Shown: piece by piece, positions 21,872 through 31,751 of the stretch
How positions within the stretch are numbered: position 1 is the stretch's first letter
Layout: every line of letters starts with the position of its first letter
The notes under the pieces: generated by a model
What the model was told of the DNA's origin: nothing
What the model saw: the letters and a program-made list of their open reading frames with translations, nothing else
Databases searched by the model: none
Assembly (NCBI GenBank): GCA_013180625.2
Contig: SNVD02000495.1
Coordinates: 1 to 64,000 of the forward strand
DNA: 64,000 nt
Source: Boswellia sacra
Lineage: Eukaryota; Streptophyta; Magnoliopsida; Sapindales; Burseraceae
Direction: 5' to 3'
Made by a program: the position numbers and the translations under genes

Positions 21872-22120
21872 GGGGTGAGTCCTCATTTGTAGGCAACAAG
21901 TCCTCTCCTTGAGAGTTTCACCAACACACTTCCTTACACACCTCTCTTGTACAATTGCCTTATAAAGTAATAATAATTATACATTCCATAACTCTCTCTT
22001 GCTTCCTTTGATCTTGCTTGGCATTGTCAAGGGTTCGAAGGCTTACTTAGGTGCAAGTTTGGGTCATTGAGCGCCTAAGGCCGCACGGTCTAAGCGGTAA
22101 AACATTAGGGCCGTGACAGT

Positions 22121-22132
22121 TGGTATCAGAGC
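22121..22132 (+). other. Primer-binding site (tRNA-Met type)
   Basis: TGGTATCAGAGC two bases after the 5' LTR, complementary to the 3' end of initiator tRNA-Met, as in many plant LTR elements. Confidence 0.85.
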
Positions 22133-22186
22133 AAAGGTTTGCTAAGCCAAGTTCTTGTGTGATCAAGAGTAAGAAGGGTAGGAGGT

Positions 22187-23779
22187 ATGGCATCAGAGGT
22201 GACTGTGACTGAGGAGTCACGGGGGCGTGAAATTGCCCCTACCACCGGCAAGAAACCTCGTGGCCAAGAGAAATCTCGTGATGTGGTGAGTGCTTTAGAG
22301 ACTCGGATAGTCAAGGTGGAACTAGCCATGGCCGATACACTAGAGAGGCTAGATAGGCTAGAACAAGGCGTGGAGCAAAGCGTGGAGGAGCTCAATGGCA
22401 AGGTGGAAAGCCAAGGTAATGAGCTCAAGGAATTCATGCAAAGTTCCGAGGCCGCCACCGAGGTGCTACGACAAGAGTTACATGCCTTCCAAGCAAGGGT
22501 GCTGGAGGTCTTGGCTAAGGTCAAAACTCGGATGGACGAGTTTAGTAAGGGGTTAGAAGACACAAAGGCTGAGGTTGCCTTGTGCAAAATGTCGGTGGCT
22601 AGTGGCACTGTGGTAGTGCCACCTACGCTCGCTATTCCAAGGGTTGAAGCCACTAAACCCAAGGAATACTCAGGGAAGAGGGACACCAAGGAGTTGGACA
22701 ACTTCCTATGGCATATGGAGCGCTACTTCGATGCGCTAAACTTGCTCGATGAGAAAAGTAGGGTAAACACCGCTACGCTTTATCTTACCGATCTCGCGGC
22801 AAGTTGGTGGCGTCGCAAGTATGCAGAAGTGCAGGCTGGAACGTGTATCATCAACACGTGGGATGATTTGAAGAAGGAGTTGAAGCGCCAATTCTATCCG
22901 AAGAATGTGGCGCATGAGGCGCGAAAAAGGATGAAGGAATTGAGACACACCCGCTCAATTGTGGAGTACGTCGAAGCATTCTCTGCACTCATGTTGCAAA
23001 TTGAGAACATGAGCGAGGATGATCTTCTCTTCAACTTCATGGACGGCTTGCAACCATGGGCGTACCAAGAGTTGCAAAGGCGGGGAGTGAAGGACGTCGC
23101 TACTGCACTCACCGTTGCGGAGACGCTTGTCGACTACCATAGAGGTGAGTCTTCGAAACACATTGAAACTCCCTACGACCATGATAGTAATGAAGAGGAG
23201 GATAGACCTCCGCGTCATCAACGTTCCCATAATGATAGAGATAGGAGACGTGATGACCATCGTAGGTGGAACAATAGGAAGGAGTTATCGCCCAATTTGA
23301 AGTGCTTCTTATGCGATGGTCCACATTGGGCGCGGGATTGCCCAAAGAGGCAAGCGTTAAGTGCTATGCTCCAGGAACGTGAGGACACACAGGAGCCGGC
23401 ACGTATGGGTGCTATGCAAGTCCTCAATTCCTTAACACAAACCTCTGCACCTCCCAAGCCATTAGACCAATCATTGATGCACTTGGAGGCACGCATCAAT
23501 GGTAAGACCACAAGGGTGTTGGTCGATACGGGTGCCACGCATAACTTCATTGGTACTAGCGAGGCCAAGAGGTTAGGCCTTCGACTCGAGAAGGGGCGAG
23601 CACAGATCAAGGCGGCGAATGTGGAAGTCATACCCCTTGATGGAGTCGCTCGTGGGGTTGAGCTTCAATTAGGTCCTTGGAGAGGTAAGGTTGATCTCTC
23701 CGCAGCTCCCTTGAATACTTCAGATGTGGTGATAGGCATGGACTTTTTGAGGCACTATGATGTGATGATATGGCCTTGA
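22187..23779 (+). CDS. gag: gag-protease protein of the TR-GAG element
   Basis: Intact 530-residue ORF starting 66 bases after the primer site. Residues 40-135 are heptad-rich and likely coiled coil. Residues about 160-320 are the Ty3/gypsy capsid domain (DNFLWHMERYFDAL, TATLYLTDLAASWWRRKY, RTRSIVEYVEAF-like segment at 250-266). The zinc knuckle CFLCDGPHWARDC has C373, C376, H380 and C385. The retroviral-type protease has LVDTGATHNFIG with D447-T448-G449 intact and VVIGMDFL at 515-521. The protein would package element RNA in virus-like particles and cut the polyprotein. The ORF stops at a TGA (23777-23779), after which the same frame stays open to 24229. No RT, RNase H or integrase follows. 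Confidence 0.92.
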   Translation: MASEVTVTEESRGREIAPTTGKKPRGQEKSRDVVSALETRIVKVELAMADTLERLDRLEQGVEQSVEELNGKVESQGNELKEFMQSSEAATEVLRQELHAFQARVLEVLAKVKTRMDEFSKGLEDTKAEVALCKMSVASGTVVVPPTLAIPRVEATKPKEYSGKRDTKELDNFLWHMERYFDALNLLDEKSRVNTATLYLTDLAASWWRRKYAEVQAGTCIINTWDDLKKELKRQFYPKNVAHEARKRMKELRHTRSIVEYVEAFSALMLQIENMSEDDLLFNFMDGLQPWAYQELQRRGVKDVATALTVAETLVDYHRGESSKHIETPYDHDSNEEEDRPPRHQRSHNDRDRRRDDHRRWNNRKELSPNLKCFLCDGPHWARDCPKRQALSAMLQEREDTQEPARMGAMQVLNSLTQTSAPPKPLDQSLMHLEARINGKTTRVLVDTGATHNFIGTSEAKRLGLRLEKGRAQIKAANVEVIPLDGVARGVELQLGPWRGKVDLSAAPLNTSDVVIGMDFLRHYDVMIWP

Positions 23780-24229
23780 TGCAATGCGGTTTGCATCTCG
23801 GAGGGTGTTCCATGCATGCTTTCCACTGTAGCCACGCCAAGCTCCAACACCATGCATCTAGGGGTGATGCAATTACAAGAGGATGGTAAAGGAGTACGCA
23901 TAGAGGAAGGCTACATGGAGGGAGGCAAGATGGCGAATGGAGTTGCCAAGTACACGGGTACACAGGCGAAGGCAACCAAAAGGCAACGTAAGCATGCGAG
24001 GAGGAAGCAGCGACAAGGAGGAAAGACCGCTTGCTCGCAACCGATGGTGCATCCTCGAAGACGCGATGAGGGCGTCGCGAAATCGGGTGGGGGAGGATGT
24101 CACGCCCCGCGTGATATACGCATGATTTTGCGCCAACCTTGCACCGAATCATACGAAGGATTAGGATTTTGGGGCAAGTGTTATAGTAAGTTTGGATCCT
24201 CGTGTCGAGAGGAATTCAATGGCGCATGA
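23780..24229 (+). pseudogene. In-frame C-terminal extension after the gag-protease stop
   Basis: Directly after the TGA the same frame is open for 150 codons. It reads CNAVCISEGVPCMLSTVA, which is the usual start of the protease-RT linker, and later a very basic segment (KATKRQRKHARRKQRQGGK). It then crosses the purine tract and enters the 3' LTR. The second copy has CGA where this one has TGA and the same extension open (minus strand 26455-25901), including a basic KATKRQHKHARGKRRHGGK. The stop is therefore probably a CpG C-to-T change in a longer ancestral protein. Whether this tail is translated is unknown. Confidence 0.55.
24085..24097 (+). other. Polypurine tract
   Basis: GGGTGGGGGAGGA immediately before the 3' LTR, the plus-strand priming site. 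Confidence 0.85.
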
Positions 24230-24854
24230 ATTGGGCGTGACGTTCCGGAAGTTTCTAGAAGGTTCCAGGACGTTCCAGAATGTTCCAGACACTTCTAGAA
24301 TATTCCTGAAGGTTCTAGAAAGCTCCGAAAATGTGTAGAAGACATGAGAAGGCCCTAGAAGATCCTAGAAGACTCTGGAAGGTTCTGGAAGGTGATGGAA
24401 GAGCGTGGAAGACTTCAGAAGCTTATAGAAGACTGTAGAGTTCTCTAGTGTCTAGGGTTCTCTAGAAACGTCTGGAGCCTAGTAGATATTTCTAGGTAGA
24501 TATTTCTAAGCCTTGTAAAATATCTAAGGATGCTTCTAGAGGATAAATGAGGTGAAGACAAGTGGCGTATTCCTAGCCACATGTTGAGGAGGTGCTCCTC
24601 TATAAATAGGGGTGAGTCCTCATTTGTAGGCAACAAGTCCTCTCCTTGAGAGTTTCACTAACACACTTCCTTAACACCTCTCTCGTACAATTGCCTTATA
24701 AAGCAATAATAATTATACATTCCATAACTCTCTCTTGCTTCCTTTGATCTTGCTTGGCATTGTCAAGGGTTCGAAGGCTTACTTAGGTGCAAGTTTGGGT
24801 CATTGAGCGCCTAAGGCCGCACGGTCTGAGCGGTAAAACATTAGGGCCGTGACA
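24098..24854 (+). repeat. 3' LTR of TR-GAG copy 1
   Basis: 757 bases, near-identical to the 5' LTR, with TGTCACG and CGTGACA ends. It keeps the decamer array at 24238-24447 with a few extra substitutions, and the TATA box at 24601-24608. Confidence 0.92.
24238..24447 (+). promoter_or_regulatory. Decamer GAA/TTC array in the 3' LTR
   Basis: Same 10-bp phased array as in the 5' LTR. The run TTC-GAA-TTC-GAA-TTC near 24243-24265 is unchanged. A few blocks differ by single bases. Confidence 0.72.
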
Positions 24855-25345
24855 TGATGCTGTCCTCTCCAACTCAACATGAGCTCAGAGTATTAGCTAT
24901 AGTTTATAGACAATTATGCCGCATAATAAATTCTCATAAAATTTATAGGAGAATTTTTGTGGAATTATAAATATAAAGAAGTAGTTTTTGTTGAAAATTT
25001 TTAATTTCCTGGAGGGGCAATTACCCCTCTAGGCTCCAACAAAGCTCCATCCATGATTATGCATAATTTAACTTGAATTTTATATCTTCAGGCACAGTTG
25101 CGGACAATATTCGATATGACAGCTCCAAATTAAGATTGCTTTTAGTGGTTAAGGCCATTAACTAATAACCTATCATGAGTTACGAGATATTAGATTCCAC
25201 AAGTTTCACAAATTAAATTGTCTAATGTTAGTCCCACATTTGCAACTTCTTTATTAAATAGACATGAAACGTTTGAGGAATTGTTTATGCTACTTTGTAT
25301 TTATTTTTTTTTCCTTGTCCACATTGAACATATGTAATATATATT

Positions 25346-26119
25346 TGTCACGGCTTTATTGTTTTACAAGCGGAGGCCATTCAGCCTTAGGTGCTAACAC
25401 AACCCAAAGTGCACCTAAGTAACCCTTAAACAACTAAAAGAGAGGTTTAAGCAAAGGAGAGGAAGGAGACGAGAGATTTGGGTGAGTAAATATTCACTAT
25501 ATATAAGGTAGTCTATAAGGCTTGCAAGACTCTTGAACACTTGAGTCTAACATGGATTACTTTACAAATGAGGGCTCACCCGTATTTATAGGCAAGCACC
25601 TCCTCAACATGTGGCTAACATTATGCCACATCTAATATCCTATTGGCCAACCAAGTACCTAGGACATTCTTATTCTAGATCCTTCCTAGATATTTACAAG
25701 CTTACTTATTGGCCAAGTAAGTCTAGATACATCCACACATGCCTAAATCATGGTAGACTACTCTATACAAACCTAGATATCTCTAGAGAACCCTAGACCC
25801 TATATATTTTCTCTTGCTTCTGGAACCTTCTGCAGCATTCCACATCCTTCCATGATTTTTCGAAATCTTCTAGGGCCTTATAGAGTCTTCCACACCCTTC
25901 TTACGCCTTTTGGATTCTTTCGGATCCTTCCGCAACATTTTGGAACATCACGAAACTTTTCGGAAACTTTCGGAACACCATGCCCAATCTTTGCACCATT
26001 GTACTCTCTTCGCCACAAGGATCCCAAATCACAATAACACTTGCCCCAAAACCTACTCCTTGGTGCGCTTCCGAGCAAGCTTGGCACAAAACCGTGTGCA
26101 CGTCGCGTGAGGCGTTACA
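25346..26119 (-). repeat. 3' LTR of TR-GAG copy 2
   Basis: 774 bases. On the plus strand it starts TGTCACGGC and ends GCGTTACA. TATTTATA at 25583-25590 is the TATA box read on the minus strand. The decamer array lies at 25818-25975. Confidence 0.88.
25818..25975 (-). promoter_or_regulatory. Decayed decamer TTC/GAA array
   Basis: A TTC or TTT triplet falls at nearly every tenth base from 25818 (TTCTGGAACC TTCTGCAGCA and so on) for about 16 blocks. The phase of copy 1 is kept, while many GAA partners have mutated. Confidence 0.62.
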
Positions 26120-26455
26120 TCCCCCCTCACTCGATTTCGCGATGCCCTTGTCGCGTCTTCGAGGATGTACCAATGTGTGCGAGTGAGTGGTCTTTCCTCC
26201 ATGTCGCCGTTTTCCCCTTGCATGCTTATGTTGCCTCTTGGTTGCCTTGGCCTTTGTACCCAAGTACTTGGCAACCCCATTCACTAGCTTGCTTCCCTTC
26301 GTGCAGCCTTCCATTGCACATACTCCTCTACCTTCCACCTCTAGGTGCATCATCCCTAGATGCATGGTGTTGAAGCTTGGCGCAGCTACCGTGGAAAGCA
26401 TGCATGGACCACCCTCTGAGATGCAAAATACATTGCATCGAGGCCATAGCATCAC
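25901..26455 (-). pseudogene. C-terminal extension region of copy 2
   Basis: Open for 184 codons, starting MMLWPRCNVFCISEGGPCML. It carries CGA (Arg) where copy 1 has TGA. The basic segment KATKRQHKHARGKRRHGGK is conserved. It crosses the purine tract at 26120 and ends in the LTR. It supports a longer ancestral gag-protease protein. Confidence 0.55.
26120..26131 (-). other. Polypurine tract of copy 2
   Basis: TCCCCCCTCACT on the plus strand, i.e. a purine run on the minus strand, directly before the 3' LTR. Confidence 0.75.
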
Positions 26456-26473
26456 ATCATAGCGCCTAAAAAA

Positions 26474-28030
26474 GTCAATCCTAATATGATATTTGAAGTA
26501 TCCAAGGGAGCTGCAGAGAGATCAACCTTACCTCTCCAAAGGCCCATGTGTAGCTCAACCCCACGAGCGACTCCATCAAGGGGCACGGCTTCCGCATTTG
26601 CTGCCTTGATCCGTGCTCGCCCCTTCTCGAGTCATAGGTCTAACCTCTTAGCCTCACTCATACCAATGAAGTTATGCGTGGCACCCATATAAACCAACAC
26701 CCTAGTGGTCTTGCCATTGATGCGTGCTTCCAAAGTGCATCAATGATCGGTTTAGTGGCTTGAGAGGTATGAAGGTTTGCGTCAAGGAACTGAGGACTTG
26801 CATAGCACTCATGCGTGCCGGCTCTTGTGTGTCCTTACATTCCTGGAGCATAGCACTAAATGTTTCCCTCTTTGGGCAATCCCGCGCCCAGTGTAGACCA
26901 TCACATAAGAAACACTTTAAATTGGGTGACAAATCCTTCCTATTGTTCCTTATACGATGGTCATCACGTCTCCTATCTCTATTACTATGGAGAAGTTGAT
27001 GACGCAGGGATCTATCCTCCTCTTCGCTACTATCACATTCGTAGGGAGTTTCAATGTTTCTAGAAGACTCACCTATGTGGTAGTCAGCAAGCGTCTTCGC
27101 AATGGTGAGTGCAGTAGCGATGTCCTTCACTCCCCGCCTTTGCAACTCATGGTACACCCATGGTTGCAAGCTGTCCGTGAGGTTGAAGAAGAGGCCTACC
27201 TCGCTCATTTCATTGATTTGGAGCATCAACCCAGAAAATTTCTCCACATATTCGCAAATTGAGCCTGTATGCCTCAACTCCTTCATCCGCTTTCGTGCGT
27301 TAAAGGACACAATCTCTGAATAAAATTGACATTTCAACTCCTTTTGTAAATCCGCCCATGTGTCTATGATGCACACACCATTCCTAACCTCTGCATACTT
27401 TCGATGCCACCAACTAGCCGCAAGATCCGTGAGGTAAAGGGTTGCGGTGTTTACCTTGGCCCTCTCATCAAGGAACCTTAATGCGTCGAAGTATCTCTCC
27501 ATGTGTCAAAGGAAGTTATCTAGCTCCTTGGCATCTTGTTTGCCACTATACTCCTTGGGTTTTGGTGCCTCAATCCATGAAATAGCAAGTGTGGTTGATA
27601 CTACCGCAACATCACTTGCTACTGACCCTTTGAGCATGGCCACCTTAGCCTTCATCTCATATAATCCCTTACTTAATTCTTCCACCTGAGTTTGGACCTT
27701 GGCCAAGACTTCTAGCACCCTTACTTGGAAAGCATGAACCTCCTGATGTAGCACTTCAGTGGCAGCCTCAGAACTATGCATGAATTCCTTGAGCTCATCC
27801 CTATGGCTTTCCACCTTGCCATTGAGCTTCTCCATGCCTTATTCCAGGCCTTGCTCTAGCCTGTCCAGCCTCTCCCTCGTATTGACCATGGCTAGCTCCA
27901 CCTTGACCATCCAAGTCTCCATAGCGCTCACTACATCACGAGACTTCTCTTGACCACGGGTCTTCTTTCCTCCAGTAGGAGCTTCCCCATGCCCCCTACT
28001 TTCCTCACTTATGACCGAAATCTTTGGCAT
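26474..28030 (-). pseudogene. gag: gag-protease of TR-GAG copy 2, broken
   Basis: The protein of 22187-23779 can be followed in three pieces: 28030-27839 (N-terminus, ESRGHGEAPTGGKKTRGQEK), 27835-27506 (coiled-coil part) and 27502-26702 (capsid domain with TATLYLTDLAASWWHRKY; zinc knuckle CFLCDGLHWARDC intact). In-frame stops lie between them. The protease follows in another frame with VLVYMGATHNFIGMSEAKR: the catalytic Asp-Thr-Gly is Tyr-Met-Gly, so the protease is dead. Start ATG and order match copy 1. Confidence 0.88.
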
Positions 28031-28123
28031 TGTGTCTACCCAAACTTGTTCTCAACACCCCACGTGATGAACCTCAAGTAAACCTTGGCCAAACCTCGAC
28101 CAAACCTTGGCTTTGATACCAAC

Positions 28124-28883
28124 TGTCACAGACTTATTGTTTTACAAGTGGAGACTGCGCGGCCTTAGGCGCTAACATAACCCAAAGTGCACCTAAGTAA
28201 CCCTTAAACCTCTATAAGAGAGGTTTAAGTGAAAGAGAGTAAGGACATAAGAGATTTGGGTGAGGAAATATTCACTATACACAAGGTAGTTTACGAGGCA
28301 TGCAAGACTCTTGAAAACTTGAGTCTAGCATGAATTACTTTACAAATGAGGGCTCACACCTATTTATTGGCAAGCACCTCCTCAACATGTGGCTAACATT
28401 ATGCCACATCTCACTATCCTATTGGCCAACCAACTACCTAAAACATTCTTATTCTAGATGCTTCTTAGATATTTACAAGCTTACTTGTTGGCCAAGTAAG
28501 TCTAGATACACACATGCCTAGATCACACTAGACTACTCTATGCTAACCTAGATATCTTTGGAGAACCCTAGGCACTAGATATTTTCTCTTGCTTCTGGAA
28601 CCTTCTATAGCATTCCGCATCCTTCCATGATTTTTCAGAATCTTCTAGGGCCTTCTAGAGTCTTTCACGCCCTTCTTGCGCCTTTCAGATTTTTGGAATC
28701 CTTTCGGAATGTCACGGAACCTCCCATAAACTTTCGAAAAACTATGCCCAATCTTTACGCCATTGTACTCTCTTTGCCACGAGGATCCCAAATCACCATA
28801 ACACTTGCTCCAAAACCTACTCCTTAGTGCCCTTTCGAGCAAGCTTGGCGCAAAGCCGTGTGCGTGTCGCATAGGGCGTGACA
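28124..28883 (-). repeat. 5' LTR of TR-GAG copy 2
   Basis: 760 bases, TGTCACAG...GGCGTGACA on the plus strand. The primer site GCTTTGATACCA (minus TGGTATCAAAGC, 28110-28121) lies two bases to its left. The TATA box has decayed to TATTTATT (minus AATAAATA, 28361-28368). The decamer array survives at 28593-28740 in weak form. Confidence 0.88.
28593..28740 (-). promoter_or_regulatory. Decayed decamer TTC/GAA array in 5' LTR of copy 2
   Basis: TTCTGGAACC TTCTATAGCA TTCCGCATCC and further blocks keep a 10-bp phase, with several lost GAA partners and a small phase slip near 28690. Confidence 0.6.
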
Positions 28884-29182
28884 TATTGCTACCACCGATT
28901 TTGTCCTCTGTCGAGAAGGTTTTGCTCCAAGATGAGCCAACTAGTGCCTTGGATCCAATAGCAACTCAAAACATAGAGGATGTTATAGTGAGACTGAAGA
29001 AGAAACGAAGAAACGATGAATGACGATTGTGATGGTTTCTCACAACATCAAACAAATCCAGAGGACTGCTTGTGTAGTTTTCCTTCTCGTCAAGGGTGTG
29101 ATTTGTTGAAGTTCTATAGCCTGATAAGCTCTCAGAAGCCAAGCATCCTATGGCACTTGGATTTCTTCAACTCCGCACTTAA

Positions 29183-31466
29183 TTAAGACTTCGATCTACC
29201 ATAAGTTGTATGCTGCTCTTTCTCTGCTTTCAGCTGTAATTTGATTTATGTATTATAAACAACTTCCATTGCAAGCAATTGATTATGAAAATTAAAATTG
29301 TCCATTACTATTTTATAATGCGTTGAATTTCACTTATACCATAAATGAAGTCGATTCGGCTTTGCTCGAAGGACTTAGCTTTGCATTGCCAATGACCTGA
29401 CCCGGCCCTAGCTACACGGGCAAATCATGTCTAAAACTGTGCACTAGCGACTGTTTCTTAATTATTGTCTTTCTCATGGAGCAAACTTGAAATAATTCAG
29501 TATATATGTAACTAAAAATCCCATTACAATAGCAAATAAAATTTTTCCAACATAGCTATTACAACCTTAATGATAATAATATTAAATATATCATTGCACC
29601 ATCACGTAATTGGGCCTCCAAATTACTAACTAGATCACATTTTGCTTTCACATAGGGGGAAAAGTTTTAAAAAGAAAGAAAAATAAAGGAGTTAGTATAA
29701 AACTCAGTGAGTGGGGGCATGGATATATTTGTAAATTAATCTAAAAAAATATCTTATTATAAAATAAATCTTTGCTCTATTGAAAAAAAAAAGAAATCTT
29801 TATAAAAGTTTCTAATAGTTGAGATATAATAAAATAACATATCATCTAACATTTCATAAAACTTTAGAATAAATAATTATTAAATGAATAAATTCATCAA
29901 AATACTTTGTCTTATTGTCTGTACTTAAAACAATAAAATAATGCATCTTCAATCATATAATAAAGATGCTCTTGATGTCATGTTAAAACGTTTATTCAAC
30001 TGCTATTTAAAACAAAATTCATAACTTTCAATAAAAAATCTTCTTTTAGGAAACTTATATAACTTATGAGAAGAATTAAGCTTTAGTTTTCATTAAACTA
30101 TAAAATAATGAATAAAATTCTTTTTAAAATTTTTTGAGAAATTTATACAAATTTGCTAAATATATTACTTTTATGAACTTTTCTTTTCTTAATTCATATA
30201 AAAATAGTTAAAACACATGCAGATATACTAAACAAGTACCCCTGCAACTGTCTGATCATACGTGGCGAGATCTAACATCGCACAAGGCTATATGAAACTC
30301 CTCACACCTGGTGAAATCTAATATCGCATATATAGAGCTATATGCACCTGGCGAGATCTAACATTGCACATGCCTACTAAACTGGTCATACGCATGTGTA
30401 GAGTTGCCCCCAAAGGGCTAAGGCGACCAGAACACACAGTCCAAAGCATCTATGTGTGTCTGAATGGGCCCGAAAGGCCTCTATCTATATCACTATTTAA
30501 GTATCTGAATAACTGTCTGAGTATCTGGGTACTAGCTTAGTATAACATAATTGCACTTTCTTATTTTTATTAAAAAATGATTTCATTTAAAAACTACTTC
30601 ATATGCTAAACTTTCTCTTTTCAAGCAAATTTATCAAAATTTGAAAATTTTATCCTAGCTAAAACTGGAAATATTTGTATTATTTGAATTAATTCATGAA
30701 AAACATTTAAAAGGATATTTGTAAATACTTTAAGAAATTCTTGAGTCAAATTACTGTAAAAACTTTAAATATCATGCTCTAACACTTCCTCTAAAATTGT
30801 AAAATATATCTTTTAGATAACTAAAAAGCTCTTTAAATACAAAGTTTAATTTTTTTTTCCTTTTGAAATGTTATATCTTTGTTCAAAACCATTTTTGAAA
30901 CTAAAAATCATGTCTAAAACTATTTTGAAAACTAGCTTTTAAACATCTTAATAATTGAAAGCAAATATACATATCTTTAAGAATTACTATAGAAAACTAG
31001 CTTGAATTCTTATGAATTCACTAAAATTCTTAGTAATTGCATAAAATGATAAATAAACATGACTAAGTAAATACTAAACATGTTTCTTAGTTTATCTAAA
31101 AAAAATAAATCTTCTACTTTTTCTAAAACTTTTAACGTATCCATAAATATAACATTTAGAGAAATCATTATAACTCATAAAATAAAATACTTTTCAACTC
31201 ACAAGTCTTGAGGCACAACTTGAGCTTCATTGTATACTCAAGCGACATTTCCAAACAGGTCATCATCTCATTCCACCTTCATATAAAGTTCTTCTTGTCC
31301 TAATCATCATAAAAGAACTCATTACATCATATTTAATTCATAATCAACTTGAATGCTTAAAATTCCCAATATCCAACTTCATATCTTTATCTAATTAATC
31401 CTAATTAACTTTAATTCCAAACTTCTTAAGCAGAGCAAGTCTTGTTCTCTGATTTTTAATAAATAA
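29183..31466. other. AT-rich non-coding DNA
   Basis: No gene recognised. A three-copy repeat built on CCTGGCGAGATCTAACATCG lies at 30261-30400. The rest is AT-rich and up to 31466 forms the left target flank of the Copia insertion. Confidence 0.45.
30261..30400. repeat. Three-copy repeat, about 42 bp
   Basis: GGCGAGATCTAACATCGCAC at 30264 recurs, with changes, at about 30309 and 30349, each followed by a variant of GCTATATG or GCCTACTA. Confidence 0.7.
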
Positions 31467-31744
31467 TGACAAAAATCATAATAGAGAAATTAATTTCTAT
31501 CTTATTAAAAATTAGGTTACAGCCATGGTTTATATACACAATTGTCTAGCTTAAAAATAGTAACAAATTCCTACAAATATTAAACTTCCCAAAAAATCCT
31601 GTACCTAAATCTAATTCCTAGAAATCAGGTAATCTAATTCCTAGAAATCAAGTAAAATCTGTACCTAACTCTAATTCCTAAAAATCAGGTAATTATACAA
31701 GATTTTCTACACAATCTTTCCAAATAAGGCTACTTAATTCGACA
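31467..31744 (-). repeat. 3' LTR of the split Copia element
   Basis: TGACAAAAATCATAATAG ... TTAATTCGACA. A short internal repeat TAATTCCTAGAAATCAGGTA occurs three times. Confidence 0.92.
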
Positions 31745-31751
31745 CTCCCCC

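Larger units (their letters stand above)
21361..22118 (+). repeat. 5' LTR of TR-GAG copy 1
   Basis: 758 bases, starting TGTCACGCCCC and ending GGGCCGTGACA. U3 holds the 10-bp GAA/TTC array (21501-21710) and a TATA box (21864-21871). R and U5 follow to 22118. It also has a local duplication GTAGATATTTCTAG near 21750-21775. Confidence 0.92.
21361..24854 (+). mobile_element. Non-autonomous gag-protease LTR retrotransposon (TR-GAG type), copy 1
   Basis: Two LTRs (21361-22118 and 24098-24854) flank a tRNA-Met primer site, one gag-protease ORF and a polypurine tract. RT, RNase H and integrase are absent, and there is no room for them: the internal region is only about 2 kb. This matches elements described as terminal-repeat retrotransposons with a gag domain. 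LTR ends are TGTCACG...CGTGACA. The 4-mer TGAT abuts both ends (21357-21360 and 24855-24858). By eye the LTRs differ at about 20 positions, so the copy is fairly young. Mobilisation would need RT and integrase from a related Ty3/gypsy element. Confidence 0.9.
25346..28883 (-). mobile_element. TR-GAG type LTR retrotransposon, copy 2
   Basis: Same family and structure as 21361-24854 but on the minus strand and older. LTRs are at 25346-26119 (3' LTR) and 28124-28883 (5' LTR). The primer site is TGGTATCAAAGC, the internal region is about 2 kb with gag-protease relics, and the purine tract is at 26120-26131. The 4-mer TATT abuts both ends (25342-25345 and 28884-28887). The two LTRs are visibly more diverged than those of copy 1. 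It sits in the ABCI17-like pseudogene, about 490 bases from copy 1 and facing it. Confidence 0.88.
25092..29182 (+). pseudogene. ABCI17: ABCI17/STAR1-like ABC-transporter ATPase, exon fragments split by a retrotransposon
   Basis: Two exon pieces are recognisable. After a plausible splice acceptor (TATCTTCAG, 25083-25091) comes GTVADNIRYD, matching the segment after the Q-loop in ABCI17/STAR1 (GTVADNVRYG). From about 28911 the frame reads [20 protein letters not shown] and [12 protein letters not shown] (Walker B and D-loop). After a frameshift come [15 protein letters not shown] (H-loop) and TACVVFLLVKG. After a one-base insertion and an in-frame TAG come PDKLSEAKHPMALGFLQL and a TAA at 29180-29182. 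The intact protein is the ATPase partner of a UDP-glucose-type ABC transporter linked to aluminium tolerance. The TR-GAG copy at 25346-28883 lies between the exon pieces. N-terminal exons with Walker A were not found. Confidence 0.75.

Noticed and set aside
22187..23779. A pararetrovirus (plant viral) origin for the capsid-protease protein
   Set aside because: LTRs, tRNA-Met primer site, purine tract and target duplications show an LTR retrotransposon. No movement-protein or viral coat motif was seen.
22126..24152. Long minus-strand frames opposite the gag-protease ORF (191, 137 and 174 codons)
   Set aside because: Shadows of the plus-strand ORF. They contain no domain, while the plus strand has capsid, zinc-knuckle and protease motifs.
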